Under the pieces are notes generated by a model that had not been told where the DNA came from, did not search any database, and saw only the letters and a program-made list of their open reading frames with translations. Positions 44,764 to 56,079 of a stretch of 64,000 nt of DNA are shown one piece after another (the first letter of the stretch is position 1; each line of letters starts with the position of its first letter). The stretch spans positions 262,638,250 to 262,702,249 of the forward strand of contig CATIUR010000001.1 in NCBI GenBank assembly GCA_949592205.1. The letters run 5' to 3'. The DNA comes from Helichrysum umbraculigerum (taxonomy: Eukaryota; Streptophyta; Magnoliopsida; Asterales; Asteraceae). The position numbers and the translations under genes were made by a program.

Positions 44764-46488
44764 AAACAAATACCAAAACTACGATATAAACGTACATTTA
44801 GAGTTGGTTTATTATTCAATTTCATTTACATATTTTAATACATTTTAAATTAAGGAAATCACAGGGCCGTCACCTTAATGTTAAATACCCTGTGCTATAA
44901 TTAAAATAAAGGCCCTATAAACACATTAATTATTATTAATTTATTATTATTTTGTATAAGAATGCATATTTAAGCTTGATTTTTAAGTTTTACATTCAAT
45001 AATTATATCATAAATTCATAATTATATTAAATGTATTTTAACATCGTAAAACTCTTTTTAATGGGATTAAAATGTACAAAAATCAGCCTACAAACACCTA
45101 CAAGTTTCAGAATTTGGGCCCCCCAAAAAATGCAGGCCCTGTGGGTTAGCTCATCTTGCATACCCTCAAATCTACCACCCTTAGGAAATGATCCTAAATG
45201 ATAATGATGTTTACGGTTCATTTTAATGTCAAATTTGAAAAACCTCAAACGTAACTTTAGATGCTATATATCCGTCCAACAGGCTCAAGTCCGAACCTAA
45301 CAATCTATTATAACCTCAACTTGTACTATAAATAGCTTCATTCGACTAAAGTTAATTTAATTTGTGGGTACAGTTTATGGGACAACTTTTTTTGTTTGAG
45401 ATATCGGACATTTAAAAAGCTTTTTAGTTATCGCACTTTTTCACTCTTATTTTCCTATTTATTATATCTTTATTTATAGATGGCATTTTTCTAGAGGTTG
45501 AAAAGTGTTTCATGGTTCTAGAAAACCAATGATAAGTTTTGAGTTTTTATAATAGAAAATGTAGAAATCTATGAATCATTGTTTTGATTCTTCTTCTAGT
45601 TATAAAGAGGGAAAACATAAATTTCACTTTGCTTTGAAACTTCTACATAAGACATAAATTTGAATACATTGTCTAATTTTTCAGTTCTCTTACAAAAGTT
45701 TCCGAAAAACGAATGAAATTATATTAATTAAATGCATCCTTATGTTTGCGTTTAATATAAAACAAGTACATCTAACTGTTTTTATAAGTCTATGTATCAT
45801 GATGATTTTACTGTATAAAGTTTCTTATTTATTAGATTGAATTAAAAAGTGAATCATATATTCACGTTATATGGTTAATATCCTTTTTTCCTTAGTTTTG
45901 GCACTTGGCAGTTCATTATTAGTTCATTGCTTTTTTCTAAACCCCCTAGTTATTAATAGAAATAATTAGTGTTTTTGGAAATATAAAGAGGAAAACAAAA
46001 TGGGAGGTTGGTGTGTAGGAGAAGAATATAAGAGAAGGAAAATAGATGAAAATATTAAGAGACCTAATCTTTGCATACATCTGTCACATTTATACATGTT
46101 AAATCATCCTTTTACTCACTATCTTTTTTTTTTTTACTTGTGCACTCCAAAGTCATCAAATCATGTATTTAATATTTATTTACATAAACTTTTATATATT
46201 CTTTTCATTTTTTATAAGGGTAATGATAAATTCAACACACTTTCTACTACATGCACCAAATATATGTATAACTGTTTTGTACAGTACAAATGAAAGATGC
46301 ATGAAAATTGGTGTTGGCATAAAAAATTTTGGTGTATCTATCAGCTCCCTTTTATAAGTTCATTTTTTTATAAAACACTTCTATTACGCTTTCTCTAACC
46401 ATACAGTTAATTAGTTTTGTTTTCGAGATTTTAGTCCCTTTCTTAAGGGCTCAATTGTATCCATTTTGTGATTTTGTGTTTTTTTATA
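44764..46488. other. Intergenic AT-rich DNA, old repeat traces only
   Basis: 44873-45146 is bounded by CACAGGGCC and GGCCCTGTG, a possible hAT-like remnant without a target duplication. Short frames (e.g. 46000-46293) lack any recognisable domain. Confidence 0.45.
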
Positions 46489-46489
46489 A

Positions 46490-46745
46490 AATTTGCCATT
46501 AAAAAAAAAATGTAACACACTTTCAAAACTTTTATTATACGTATTGAACTTATCGATCTTGTCTATTGTCTGTATACTTTTCTTTTTTGGCAAGACCGAA
46601 ATAGAAAAGTTTCTATTTTCATCAATACTAAAAAAGGAAACCGTATATCTAATAGATGAAATTGACAAATTCAATACAAACAATAGATCAAATGAAAGTA
46701 CACCTTATACAATAGTAAAAGGGAGAAATTATAATACACTTTGAA
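46490..46745. repeat. Imperfect inverted repeat, MITE-like
   Basis: Arms of about 100 bases: TTGAACTTATCGATCTTGTC on the left and GAAATTGACAAATTCAATA on the right are inverse-related. TTATAATACACTT at the right echoes the left end. Open frames occur on both strands because of the symmetry. Confidence 0.6.
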
Positions 46746-47079
46746 ATGATAAACATTTTACATTATTACATCAAAGATGTCATAATATTAGGTCAAATAC
46801 GGTGTCTGACTCTCACCTTTATGAGAATACAAAAGTAATTGTTGGAGAAAATTAGAAAAAGATGTTACGGGCTTACGGCAGTATGGCACTATCAAAAGGT
46901 GTTAAAAACTTGGCTGGTAGAATATTTGGGCCAATGTTACCTAGCCCAACTAATGTGGACGAACAAAATATTATTTCTTCATATCTTGGACTGGATTCAA
47001 ATCTTTTGGAATAATGAGACTTGTAGTGGGCCTCATATGGATGGAAGTCTGGAACTAAACAATAGAGATGCGCAAAACC

Positions 47080-47265
47080 CGGTTTTTGGAATACCCGACC
47101 CGACCCGACCCGAAACCATTTTTGGTCAAACTTGGTCAAAACCGGTTTGGCCGAAAACCGGTTCGGGTTCAACCCGATTTGGGCACCCCAAAACCCCAAC
47201 CCGACCCAAACCGGTTTGGGTAGGGTCCAAACCGGTTCGGGTTCAAAACCGGTTTCAAACCGGTT
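47080..47265. repeat. Left subterminal repeats of the hAT element
   Basis: Repeated AACCGGTTT, CCGACCC and GGTTCGGGTTC words. In Ac-like elements, such subterminal repeats bind transposase; that role here is inference. Confidence 0.85.
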
Positions 47266-47312
47266 TTTTTTATAAAAATCGTATTTTCGCTCGCACGTCT
47301 TCGTTTTAAGGA

Positions 47313-47945
47313 AAAGCAACGTTTGGGCCAAATTTTTTTCATTAACTTTGTAGAACATTAGTAATGGAAACATAATTGATCAATAACATAACCAAAAGGC
47401 TTCTAAATCTCCTTAAAAATATTATTGAATCCGAAAATTCTATATAATTCATAAACGTTAGGGCGTTAAGCGTTTTAATGAAAAGCAACGTTTGGGCCAA
47501 ATTTTTTTTATTAACTTTGTAGAACATTAGTAATGGAAACATAATTGATCAATAACATAACCAAAATGCTTCTAAATCTCCTTAAAAATATTATTGAATC
47601 CGAAAATTCTATATAATTCATAAACGTTAGGCGTTAAGCGTTTTAATGAAAAGCAACGTTTGGGCCAAATTTTTTTCATTAACTTTGTAGAACATTAGTA
47701 ATGGAAACATAATTGATCAATAACATAACCAAAAGGCTTCTAAATCTCCTTAAAAATATTATTGAATCCGAAAATTCTATATAATTCATAAACGTTAGGG
47801 CGTTAAGCGTTTTAATGAAAAACAACGTTTGGGCCAAATTTTTTTCATTAACTTTGTAGAACATTAGTAATGGAAACATAATTGATCAATAACATAACCA
47901 AAAGGCTTCTAAATCTCCTTAAAAATATTATTGAATCCGAAAATT
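47313..47945. repeat. 168-169-bp tandem array, four copies
   Basis: Each unit begins near GCAACGTTTGGGCCAAAT (47316, 47485, 47653, 47822) and holds GTAGAACATTAGTAATGGAA. Copies are almost identical. A more diverged single copy lies at about 48112-48235, next to the gene end, and may be the source. The 66-codon frames here are repeats of one another and not genes. Confidence 0.93.
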
Positions 47946-48327
47946 GTATATAATTCAAAGTGAGTTGATACTTTCAAGGAATGTTTTACTAAATGCAAGG
48001 AAACATGTGCATAAAAAGTGATACTGTAAGCATAAAGAGTTGTACTTTTCCGTGAATTTAGTAAAAACTTCCTTGCATTTATCAACTCCCAAATCAAAGT
48101 TAGGCTTTTTAAGGGAAAACGATGTTTGGAGCAATTTTTTTTTATTGAATTCGTAGAACATTAGTAATACAAACATAATTGAACAATAACTTAAACAATA
48201 GTCTTCTAAGTCTTCTTAAAAATATTATCGAATAGAAAAAAGTCTTCAAACATCTTCAAACATTTTATAATCTTCAACTTGTATTAATCTTCAAGTCTTC
48301 AAAAGTCTTCAAACATCTTCAAAGTCT

Positions 48328-50439
48328 TCAAAAGTCGAAATTTTCTTCGGAGGTAGCCTCGCGCGAAGCTTGATCAAGAGCAATTTCTTCGTCGGAAAGT
48401 GATATTGTTACACCTTCTTCCACCTCGATATTGTGTATGTCTTCTTCGTATTCCATTTCACCTTCAAGACTTGATACATTTTGTATGCGTTCCGCGGCGT
48501 CCAAGTGATCCTTCAAGCAAATGCACATCTCTAAGGAGGCCGGTGTGAGTCTTGTTCTTCGTATAGATAATACCCTGCCACTAAGAGAAAAAACGGATTC
48601 CGAAGCTACCGTAGAAGCTTGGACGGTTAGTAAATCTCGGGCCATGATGGCTAGAACGGGAAATTGAGATTCCCTCTCTTTCCATCAAGCCAAAATATCA
48701 AATTGTTCGAACTCATTGGGTAGAATAGTGGCCAAGAAATCCGTAGTCGTATATCTCCCATATTCGTTAGTGGTATTTTGGTTACCATCACCCCTTGCCC
48801 GTTTATTGTTTTCTTGTCTTAAACTATTATAAAAGTTTAGCATTGGATTGCTAGAAGAAGATGAAGAAAACATTGGGTTAGCCGTACTACCGGACACATG
48901 TGTGGTTGAACTATATTTTTGAAAATATACGCCAAATAAATCTCCCAAACATTTGTGAAAATCCGTTTTTGCATTATGTGAAAACAATGGGTCGGCCTCA
49001 TTCAAATCCAAATTGTGACAAATGTTATCGATAAGCATTTTCACCCCGGTAACGTTCAAACAAGGGTTCATTGCGGCGGAACAAGTAATTACCGGTGACA
49101 TTTCTTGAAAATATTTTTTTAGTTTTTCTTTCATGGGAGCCACCATTTCTTCAAATATAGGACCTTCATACATGTAGTCGTTTAATTTTGTAGTCATTAA
49201 CCAAATTTGATTAAGCACCAAATGACTAGTTGGATAATAAACTCCCGATAATAAAGTAGTCGCGGTTTTGAAAAGTTTGAGCAATTCGACCATCTTTTTA
49301 ATATACTCCCAATATATGATTGGAAATGGTGTTGCAAGACCCTTTGTAACAAGATGATCATGAAAAACTTGTAAAGTATCGCGTTGGCGTAAACCACATA
49401 CAAACATATGGTAGGTCGAATTCCATCTAACGGGCATGTCCCAATTAGGGGTTAAAAAAATAGAATTCGTATCCTTGCACAATTTCATATGAGATTTGTA
49501 TCTAGCTTTACCCTTTTGAAAAACGTCTTGCAACATAGATTTAAACCTCGTTTTTACTTCGTCTACATCTTCAACCGCTAGTCCGGCTTGCACAACCAAG
49601 TTAATGATGTGTGCAACACATCGACTATGATAAAAAATGCCCTTCAATGGTGGTGCGTATTTTAGTATTAATTTTGAAACGGCAAGTGTATTATTACTAG
49701 CGTTGTCAAAAGATATTGAAAAAACATTTTCTTCCAATTTAAACATTTTAATCACACTTCGTAACATGTAAAATAAGTTTTGACCCGTGTGAGGATACTC
49801 AAAGTCTTCAAAAGCAATGGTACGTTTCATCATTTGCCAAGTTGCGGGATCAACCCAATGTGCGGTTACACAAAGGTACGAACCGGGCAAACCATGAGGA
49901 GCCGACCAAACATCGGTTGTTAATGATACACATGTATTTAAATTTTCAAAACCGATTTTTAGTTGTTTTTTAGCATCTTTCCACAATTTAAGGGCATCGC
50001 GTTTAAGAGTAGTACGACTTACATTGTTATATCGCGGTTGAAGAGTGGTTTGAATCACCCTAGTAAGCCGAGGGTTGTCGAAGTGGTTGAAAGGCAAAGC
50101 TTCTTGAATCACATAACCCGCAAAAGCTTGTCGACACCGTTCCACATCGTATGTAAATATAGAACCATCTCGTGCCATCGAAGATTGCCCACTTGCTTTC
50201 GGATTACCTTTGAGTCCCGCACAATGCTTCTCGGTATGATTTTTCAAGGTGGTGTTGGAGTCGGGTTTGAAGAACAACTTACAACGTTTACAATGCGCTT
50301 TAATCGAACCATCCGACAACAACACTTTGTCGTAAGCACTCCAAATCTCCGGATTTCTTTTGTTGGGCAATTGTTTCACAATCGTTGGTGCATTTGAAGA
50401 ACCAACACCATGGGAAGCCGAAGAAGATTGAGTTGCCAT
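48328..50439 (-). pseudogene. hAT transposase (BED finger, RNase H-like core, hATC), one in-frame TGA
   Basis: Cuts and reinserts the element. About 703 residues from ATG 50439 (chosen over an upstream in-frame ATG at 50517 because MATQSSS starts the conserved N-terminus). A BED zinc finger spans residues 31-73 with C50, C53, H68 and H72/C73. The core shows SLTTDVWSA (first Asp), FSISFDNASNN (second Asp) and the hAT hallmark RCVAHIINL. A Ser-rich linker precedes the C-terminal dimerisation domain, whose blocks ARDLLTVQASTVASESVFSLSGR and RTRLTP are intact. The only lesion is TGA at 48685-48687, where the family has the second Trp of a conserved WW pair. An acidic C-terminal tail follows. Confidence 0.92.
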
Positions 50440-50624
50440 GAGAATTGTGTATGTATATTTATAACTTTTTGAGTTTTGTAGATATGTATGAGTGTTTGTA
50501 AGTTGTGAATGAACCACTACTCAAGCTTTGTATTTATAGTAATTTTTGGATGGCAAAAATGTAAAAAAAAAAAAAAAAAAGGGTCACAAACGGGTATATA
50601 ACGGCTATAAAACGTTCCACAAAA

Positions 50625-50822
50625 AAAACCGGTTTCAAACCGGTTCTCAAACCGGTTTTTCAAACCGGTTCCGGTTAAACCGGTTTCGAACCGGTTCCAA
50701 CGGTTGAATCTCCAAACCGGTTTCAAACCGTCGGGTAGGGGCAAAACCGAACCGGTTTTGGTCAAAACCGGTTTTGACCGGGTCGGTTTCGGTTTGGAAT
50801 CGGGTCGGGTCCAAAAAACCGG
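50625..50822. repeat. Right subterminal repeats of the hAT element
   Basis: At least ten AACCGGTT/AAACCGG words in 200 bases, mirroring the left side. Confidence 0.87.
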
Positions 50823-50848
50823 TTTCAATGTTCACCTCTACTAAACAA

Positions 50849-51612
50849 GGTGATTCAGCTTGCAGAAAAGCTTGTATACAAAGAATAAAAAAACCGCTCA
50901 GGACCATAAACCTTTTTAAGCTCGTTCAGATAAATAATTCTGAAAAATAGAAAAGGTCTCCTGATGAGTGGAGGCTTACTTCTCCCAAACTTTATCATCC
51001 AAAGCGCTCGGATTGCTTTGTCAAATGACGTTGTAATTTGTATGCTTCGGGTTTAGGCGTCGTTTGTGTACTTCCACTATTACGACTAAGTGGGTGTTAT
51101 ATGTAGGTCTACTCCAGTATTAGGCGTTTTTTTTAGAAGTGTCCATTAGGGTGGTATATGGGTGATTTTTTTTTTTTTTTGGGTAAAGGGGACGGTACCC
51201 CGGAAAAGTTTATATGGGTGATTTCTTCTAGGTGTTGTAAGGTGTTTTTGTTATTGGTGGTTGTAACGTCTAGCATCTTGTTAATTTTATATATAGCTAT
51301 GCAGCAAAGGGAACAAGAGGATATGTATATCCATCCATAATCCATATGACTAATAAAGGAAATTAATCATAGATTTTAGCTGCTTTGTACTGAACGAGTG
51401 ATGTAATAATTCGATAGTTGTATGAAACAACACAAGTATCTGCTTGCCTAATTGCACAAACTGTTTTGACACTTAATACTTTATTCCTTTTTTAAAGTTG
51501 AATTAAATTAACAAGTTCATTAGAAGAAAAAAAAAAAGGAATTTACCTGACAAAATTTGAAAATTCACGGACCAGGCTAGTTTTTATTGCATATTCCTTT
51601 AGCTAACTAGTA
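50849..51612. other. Intergenic DNA right of the hAT element
   Basis: The first 45 bases could continue an open frame from left of the hAT insertion (see findings). A T-run followed by GGGTAAAGGGGACGGTACCCC (51165-51200) looks like an old repeat end. Nothing else recognised. Confidence 0.4.
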
Positions 51613-51620
51613 ACTGCCAT

Positions 51621-51801
51621 CAGGGGCGGAACTAGGATTTATATATTGAGGGGGCAAAATTTTTTTTTTTTTTAAATTATTTTTTCATCTTTGAAGACAA
51701 AACTTATAAAATATTATAAATACCATTAAAAAAATTACATTTTTACATGATTTGAAAATTCTTGAGGGAGACTGCCCCATGCCCCCCTCTACATCCGCCC
51801 T
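51621..51801. mobile_element. hAT-type MITE, 181 bp, copy 2
   Basis: Starts CAGGGGCGGAACTAGG and ends CTACATCCGCCCT, flanked by a perfect 8-bp duplication ACTGCCAT (51613-51620, 51802-51809). About 85 percent similar to 25236-25418 by eye. Confidence 0.93.
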
Positions 51802-51809
51802 ACTGCCAT

Positions 51810-52270
51810 GGAATATATCAAATTTGGCAGGTTGATGGCCGGGCTTACTTTTGTCTCACTAAATATTTATAATCTAAAAAAGCATAACATTATACAAATT
51901 GCCAATTTTTTCTAGAATATCTAGAGGGCCAAAACATTTAGTCCAAACCGTTGGTTATGATTAATTATATCGGGTATAGTAGAGCTATGAAATTTGTGTC
52001 AAAAGATGAAAAAAAAGGTTCTCTACTGCTGAGCATAAATAAAAATAAAAATTAATATGCTTTGCCCATTATTAAATACCAAAGTTAAATTATATAAATA
52101 CTCGAACACTTTCTACTCCCTTCGTCGCATTATAAGAGCTTCCACAATGGGGCTTATGTGTCATTTGTAAATAGGAGTAAATAGAGGTATATAAAGGTAT
52201 ATGCATTGTGAGTGTATCAAAGTAAATAAGAGTTAGGCTCTCAACCTCTACGTTACTATGTACCAAAGTT
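51810..52270. other. Intergenic DNA, nothing recognised
   Basis: No gene or bounded element. CTACTCCCTTCGTCGCATTAT near 52115 may be a degenerate Stowaway-like end. Confidence 0.4.
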
Positions 52271-52283
52271 GTAGGCCGTTATC

Positions 52284-52417
52284 TTTTTTTTTTTTTTTTT
52301 TTTTGAACGGCCAAATTTAATTCCCCCCATACACCACTGCCTGGGCTCGAACCCCAGACCACCAGGGAGGCAAGCCTCCCACCTCACTTTTACCACTTGG
52401 GTAAGAGATCATTGGCT
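52284..52417 (-). mobile_element. tRNA-derived SINE
   Basis: On the minus strand a tRNA-like head carries a B box (GGTTCGAGCCC) and an A-box-like AAGTGGTAAAAGTG. It is followed by a body and a 3' A-run of about 21. A direct repeat TGTAGGCCGTTATCTTTT flanks it (52270-52287, 52417-52434), the target duplication expected of LINE-mediated insertion. Confidence 0.9.
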
Positions 52418-52434
52418 GTAGGCCGTTATCTTTT

Positions 52435-52967
52435 ACTTTTCAATTAAAAAGTACATTTCAATCATCAATATGGGTCATTAAATAAATTTTGTGTAAGTTT
52501 AATCCATTGTGAGTACTGAGTAGAATAATAGTGTAGTATGTTAACAATCTTGACATGACATTGTATTAACTTTCGTATTGTGGATGCTCTAAGTGTCTAC
52601 TTTAAATTTGCATAAAGCTTTAGGAAATCCCACTAAATTTATCTCCACCAATAAAATATCACCCTCATCCACTAAAATTTCTTTTGATTGGTTGAAAATA
52701 CAGGACGGCAACTGAAAATATAAATGCACACATTTGTTACGGGATGAAGGGCATAGCATTACAGGTACATAAGCAAATATGTGGAAGTGGTAACCTTAAT
52801 AGTTTTTATTATTAAATTAAATGAATTTGTTGTAATATTTCACTGAGCATTTTTTAGGTGACATGTAAAAACAACTTGAATTCATTGTAATATGATGTTG
52901 GAAGTATCCAAGTTTACTGTCATCACTACTTGTTTTTCAAGCAGAAGAGAAAAGAGAGACAGAGAAA
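52435..52967. other. Upstream region of the plastid-type gene
   Basis: AT-rich promoter region with no bounded repeat. The purine-rich AGAAGAGAAAAGAGAGACAG just before 52968 is a likely leader. Confidence 0.5.
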
Positions 52968-53092
52968 ATGGGATCCCTATCCCTATGTTGTAATGCAATC
53001 CCACCTCAATCAATTAATCAAGGGTTTCATCAAACTCCCAATTCCCTTGCTATTTCTTCTTCACTCAATCTTCAATCCACTTCAGTTTCCAG
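52968..53092 (+). CDS. Plastid-type small membrane protein, exon 1 (transit peptide)
   Basis: ATG at 52968 in good context (AAAATGGG). 41 codons plus two bases encode MGSLSLCCNAIPPQS and a Ser/Gln/Asn-rich, acid-free N-terminus like a chloroplast transit peptide. The donor is TCCAG|GTTCC at 53092/53093. The splice with 54393 gives AG|G (Arg) in frame, for a total of 142 residues. An overlapping frame starting at 52930 is rejected because it lacks both the transit-peptide character and a continuation in exon 2. Confidence 0.72.
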
Positions 53093-54392
53093 GTTCCAAG
53101 ATTCAATCTTGCTATTCTATCATCCTTTTCAATTTTTTTATTATATCATGATTAATGTATGTATGTTACTCTCTTGATAAATTCATCTGCAATGCTGATA
53201 ATGCCCATTATTTTTTGTGGGGTTTGCAATATTCAAAATCTTGGGTTAAGGGTATCAATTAATTTTGGGATATTCAATTATTTGGGGTACTAAAATTGTT
53301 GGATAATATTGGGTTCCAATTGGTAGTTGTTCTGCTGCTATAGTGCTATTCACTTACCAAGATAAGTTCATGTACTTTTGTATATAACAGTTTTTAGGTT
53401 TTGATCAAGGGAAAATAGCGGTGTTTTCTTAAGTTTAGTAACCGAAAGTACTTAGAAATGAAGTCAAGTTAGGTTGCTATTTATTGAGATTTACCTGTTT
53501 AATTAGAAGTCAATTTCTGGGTGTTACTGGTACTGAAAATCACAAGCTTCGTTCTTTGTAAGACCTATGCTAACTTTGCGATTTTTGAAATAAGTGCAAG
53601 TTCTTTTGAGTATTACAATTTGGTACGATTTGAATTTGACAGGAGTTGGCAAGGTTGTAAAACTCATAAGGCGGTACTCGAGCGGTAGGGGACCTTTGTA
53701 GCGAGTAATCGATCTAGGCATGGAGTACTTGGAGAGTACTCAGATTGGAACTTATTACTATACACATAGTTGTTTAGAAACATAATGATCATTCAAATAC
53801 TCGAAACATAAATATCAGTTATGATATAAACATAAACATTATTTTTATATATCTTTTTTTGTTTTCTCCGTAAAGTTTGCTTTAAATTGGAAAAAAAAAA
53901 AATCTTGACCGAGTAATCCGAGTATTGACCGAGTTTTGAAGCAGCCGAATAATGGGTACGAGTCAGTACAATGGTCTTGTGTAGGTCATACTTTTACTGT
54001 CCAAGAATCAAATTCGTTTTGGATGTTTATCAATAGGATTTTCTATGTAAAAAAGTATTCAGTTTAGGTGAGGTAAGATAAAATTTAATCCTTTAGAAGC
54101 ATTATAAAAATGTACTACTACATTAGGAGATACTTTGGAGCTAAAATAAAGAAAATGTACACATCCGCTTTGAATTTGGGCAAAAATTGGATCTGAGCTC
54201 ACATGGACACTGATTTTGAAATGGAAGGATGTATCAGCAGACAATGAAATATAACTTTTTTAGTATCTATAGACTGGAATATTTTGTTTCGTAATTGGTA
54301 TCTTAAATTTTGTAAAGAGAAACCAAACCTGTAATCATGCAACTTGTTCTACTTTCTAATTCATTGAATCCTTTATTTATCCATTTGGTAAG
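53093..54392 (+). other. Intron of the plastid-type gene
   Basis: 1300 bases from GTTCC to GGTAAG. Contains no recognisable gene or bounded element. The acceptor lacks a strong pyrimidine tract, but the reading frame and residue character support it. Confidence 0.6.
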
Positions 54393-54696
54393 GTTCAAAA
54401 ATGCCACCAAATTGTTGACAGACAAAAGGTTGCCTTTGGTACATGCATCAAACAAGAGTTTGGAAGAATCCATAGGTAAAACGGAAGCAATTACAAGTGA
54501 CGATACAAGCACTCCCCAAGGACCTCCTTTTCTTACCATTTTGGCTGGTATTGTCGTCTTTGCCCTTATAACGTGGGTCATTGGATCAATCGTTTCGTGG
54601 CTTATTGGTCTTTTGGGTTTAGTTTTCCAATTAAGGTTATGCTTTTGCTGTATCTGGCGGAAATTATTTTCGGGACATTCTTGTCGGCATGTGTAG
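54393..54696 (+). CDS. Plastid-type small membrane protein, exon 2
   Basis: Encodes a short basic region, an acidic Ser/Thr stretch (EESIGKTEAITSDD), then TPQGPPFLTILAG and a hydrophobic stretch of about 33 residues (FLTILAGIVVFALITWVIGSIVSWLIGLLGLVF) that could cross the membrane once or twice. The stop is at 54694-54696. The last 25 residues (Cys/Arg-rich) follow a possible further donor (AAG|GTTATG near 54634), so the real C-terminus may differ. It resembles uncharacterised plant chloroplast membrane proteins; no function can be assigned. Confidence 0.7.
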
Positions 54697-55145
54697 TTAA
54701 ACTCTAGTTTGTAACTTGACCTGTTGTGCAAGTTGTTATCCAAATTTGAGTTTCAACTTTCAAACACAGAATTAGCAAGTAGCAAGCGGTCGCAATTCTA
54801 ACTGGCCCTTTCTCAACTTTGATTGTTGTGTTGCATGGGGTTTATACGAAATTATATTATAAAAAGATAATAAAAAAAAACTCTATACAAAAGTCATAAA
54901 AATCATGATCCAACTTTTCATAATAAAAATAATGTAGAGGTTATTTTAGTTTGATTTCGTCATTACTGACTTTCTGCTGTATGATTATTTTCGTTAAAGG
55001 AAACTAGAATATAACCCGCGAGATTTGCGGGGCTAAAGCAAGAATATGTGCAAAAACAACTATATAGATTAGTTGGGCAGCAAATAATGAATTATCTACT
55101 GCTTCAAATACGTCTACACAAAATGTCTAAACAGTCATGGTCTGG
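54697..55145. other. 3' flank of the plastid-type gene
   Basis: Contains AACCCGCGAGATTTGCGGGG (55013-55032), a short palindromic word seen at the ends of some plant repeats, but no bounded element. Confidence 0.4.
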
Positions 55146-55155
55146 TTTCATTAAA

Positions 55156-55458
55156 GGGTTTAGTGCGCGCAAATGTAACAAACTATAGTCTGACATTCAT
55201 AGTATGTAACGAACTACTCGGGCTTTCATTGTATGTAACGAACTTGTAATTTCTTTACATTGTATGTAATTTATGGTACTTTTTCCACGTATCGACTTTA
55301 TACGCTGCCACGTGGTGTCCCTTAGAACCGTTAATCTGACGAAAATACATACAATGTAAATATATTACAAGTTCGTTACATACAATGTAACTTTGAATAG
55401 CTCGCTACATACTACGAATATCAGACTATAGTTTGTTACATTTGTACGCACTGAACTT
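55156..55458. mobile_element. Mutator-type MITE, 303 bp
   Basis: The arms of about 65 bases are inverted (AAATGTAACAAACTATAGTC on the left and its inverse on the right), flanked by a 9-10-bp duplication TTTCATTAAA (55146-55155, 55458-55467). That duplication size fits Mutator-like elements. The whole element can fold on itself. Confidence 0.85.
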
Positions 55459-55467
55459 TTCATTAAA

Positions 55468-56079
55468 CATTATGTTATGACATGACTCAAAAAATTTGTG
55501 ATAATAAATCACTGAAAATGGGAAGATCCTTAACAAAAATGTCATTGAACATTAATTTTAGCCCAGTGTTGATATATGCAAATAAATAAATGAGATTTGA
55601 AATCAAAGAACAATAATCGATTAAACTATAAAATCGTTGTGTAGACAGTGTATGTCCTCTACAATGACATACTACAAATCGAATATAAACCCAATGAAAA
55701 TCGACTAAAAACTCACCATTATAAACCCTAGAAATTAATGGTATATGACAGGAGCGGCTCAATGATTTAGGAGGCCTAAAGCGAGTATAAATTATGAGGC
55801 CTTATCGATTTGATATAATTACTCATTTTTCAATATTTTTTATGCTAATTCGATCAAATGCATTTGATGTAGTATGAAAAATGTATCTTTCTAAACTAAA
55901 AAAACGCAATTAATCCATTCCGTTGTCATATAGTACATCGATTTTAATAATGTGTTACTGGTTTAGTACGATTTGATAAAAAAAAATTCTACCAAATTGA
56001 GGTTTTCTTCCAAAAGAAGATCATCTTCAATCTTTTTACTTACATAATATAATGTTTTGAAAACATGTTCGAGTTATCG
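55468..56079. other. Intergenic DNA with a possible hAT-like remnant
   Basis: CAGGAGCGGCTCAATGATTT at 55749 resembles a degraded hAT end; no partner seen. Confidence 0.4.

Larger units (their letters stand above)
47063..50840 (-). mobile_element. Full-length hAT transposon with transposase
   Basis: 3778 bp, starting TAGAGATGCGC and ending ACCTCTA (inverse TAGAGGTGAAC), flanked by a perfect 8-bp duplication CTAAACAA (47055-47062, 50841-50848). Both subterminal zones (47080-47265, 50625-50822) are packed with CCGGTTT/AACCGG words. It encodes one transposase on the minus strand with a single premature stop. It contains a tandem array in the 3' untranslated part. A structurally intact, apparently young element. 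Confidence 0.95.

Noticed and set aside
44873..45146. hAT-like element with CAGGGCC/GGCCCTG ends
   Set aside because: No 8-bp duplication found and the ends are short; kept only as a note in the intergenic entry.
47342..47879. Repeated 66-codon frames (MFPLLMFYKVN...)
   Set aside because: Identical translations of the 168-bp tandem array in the hAT 3' region.
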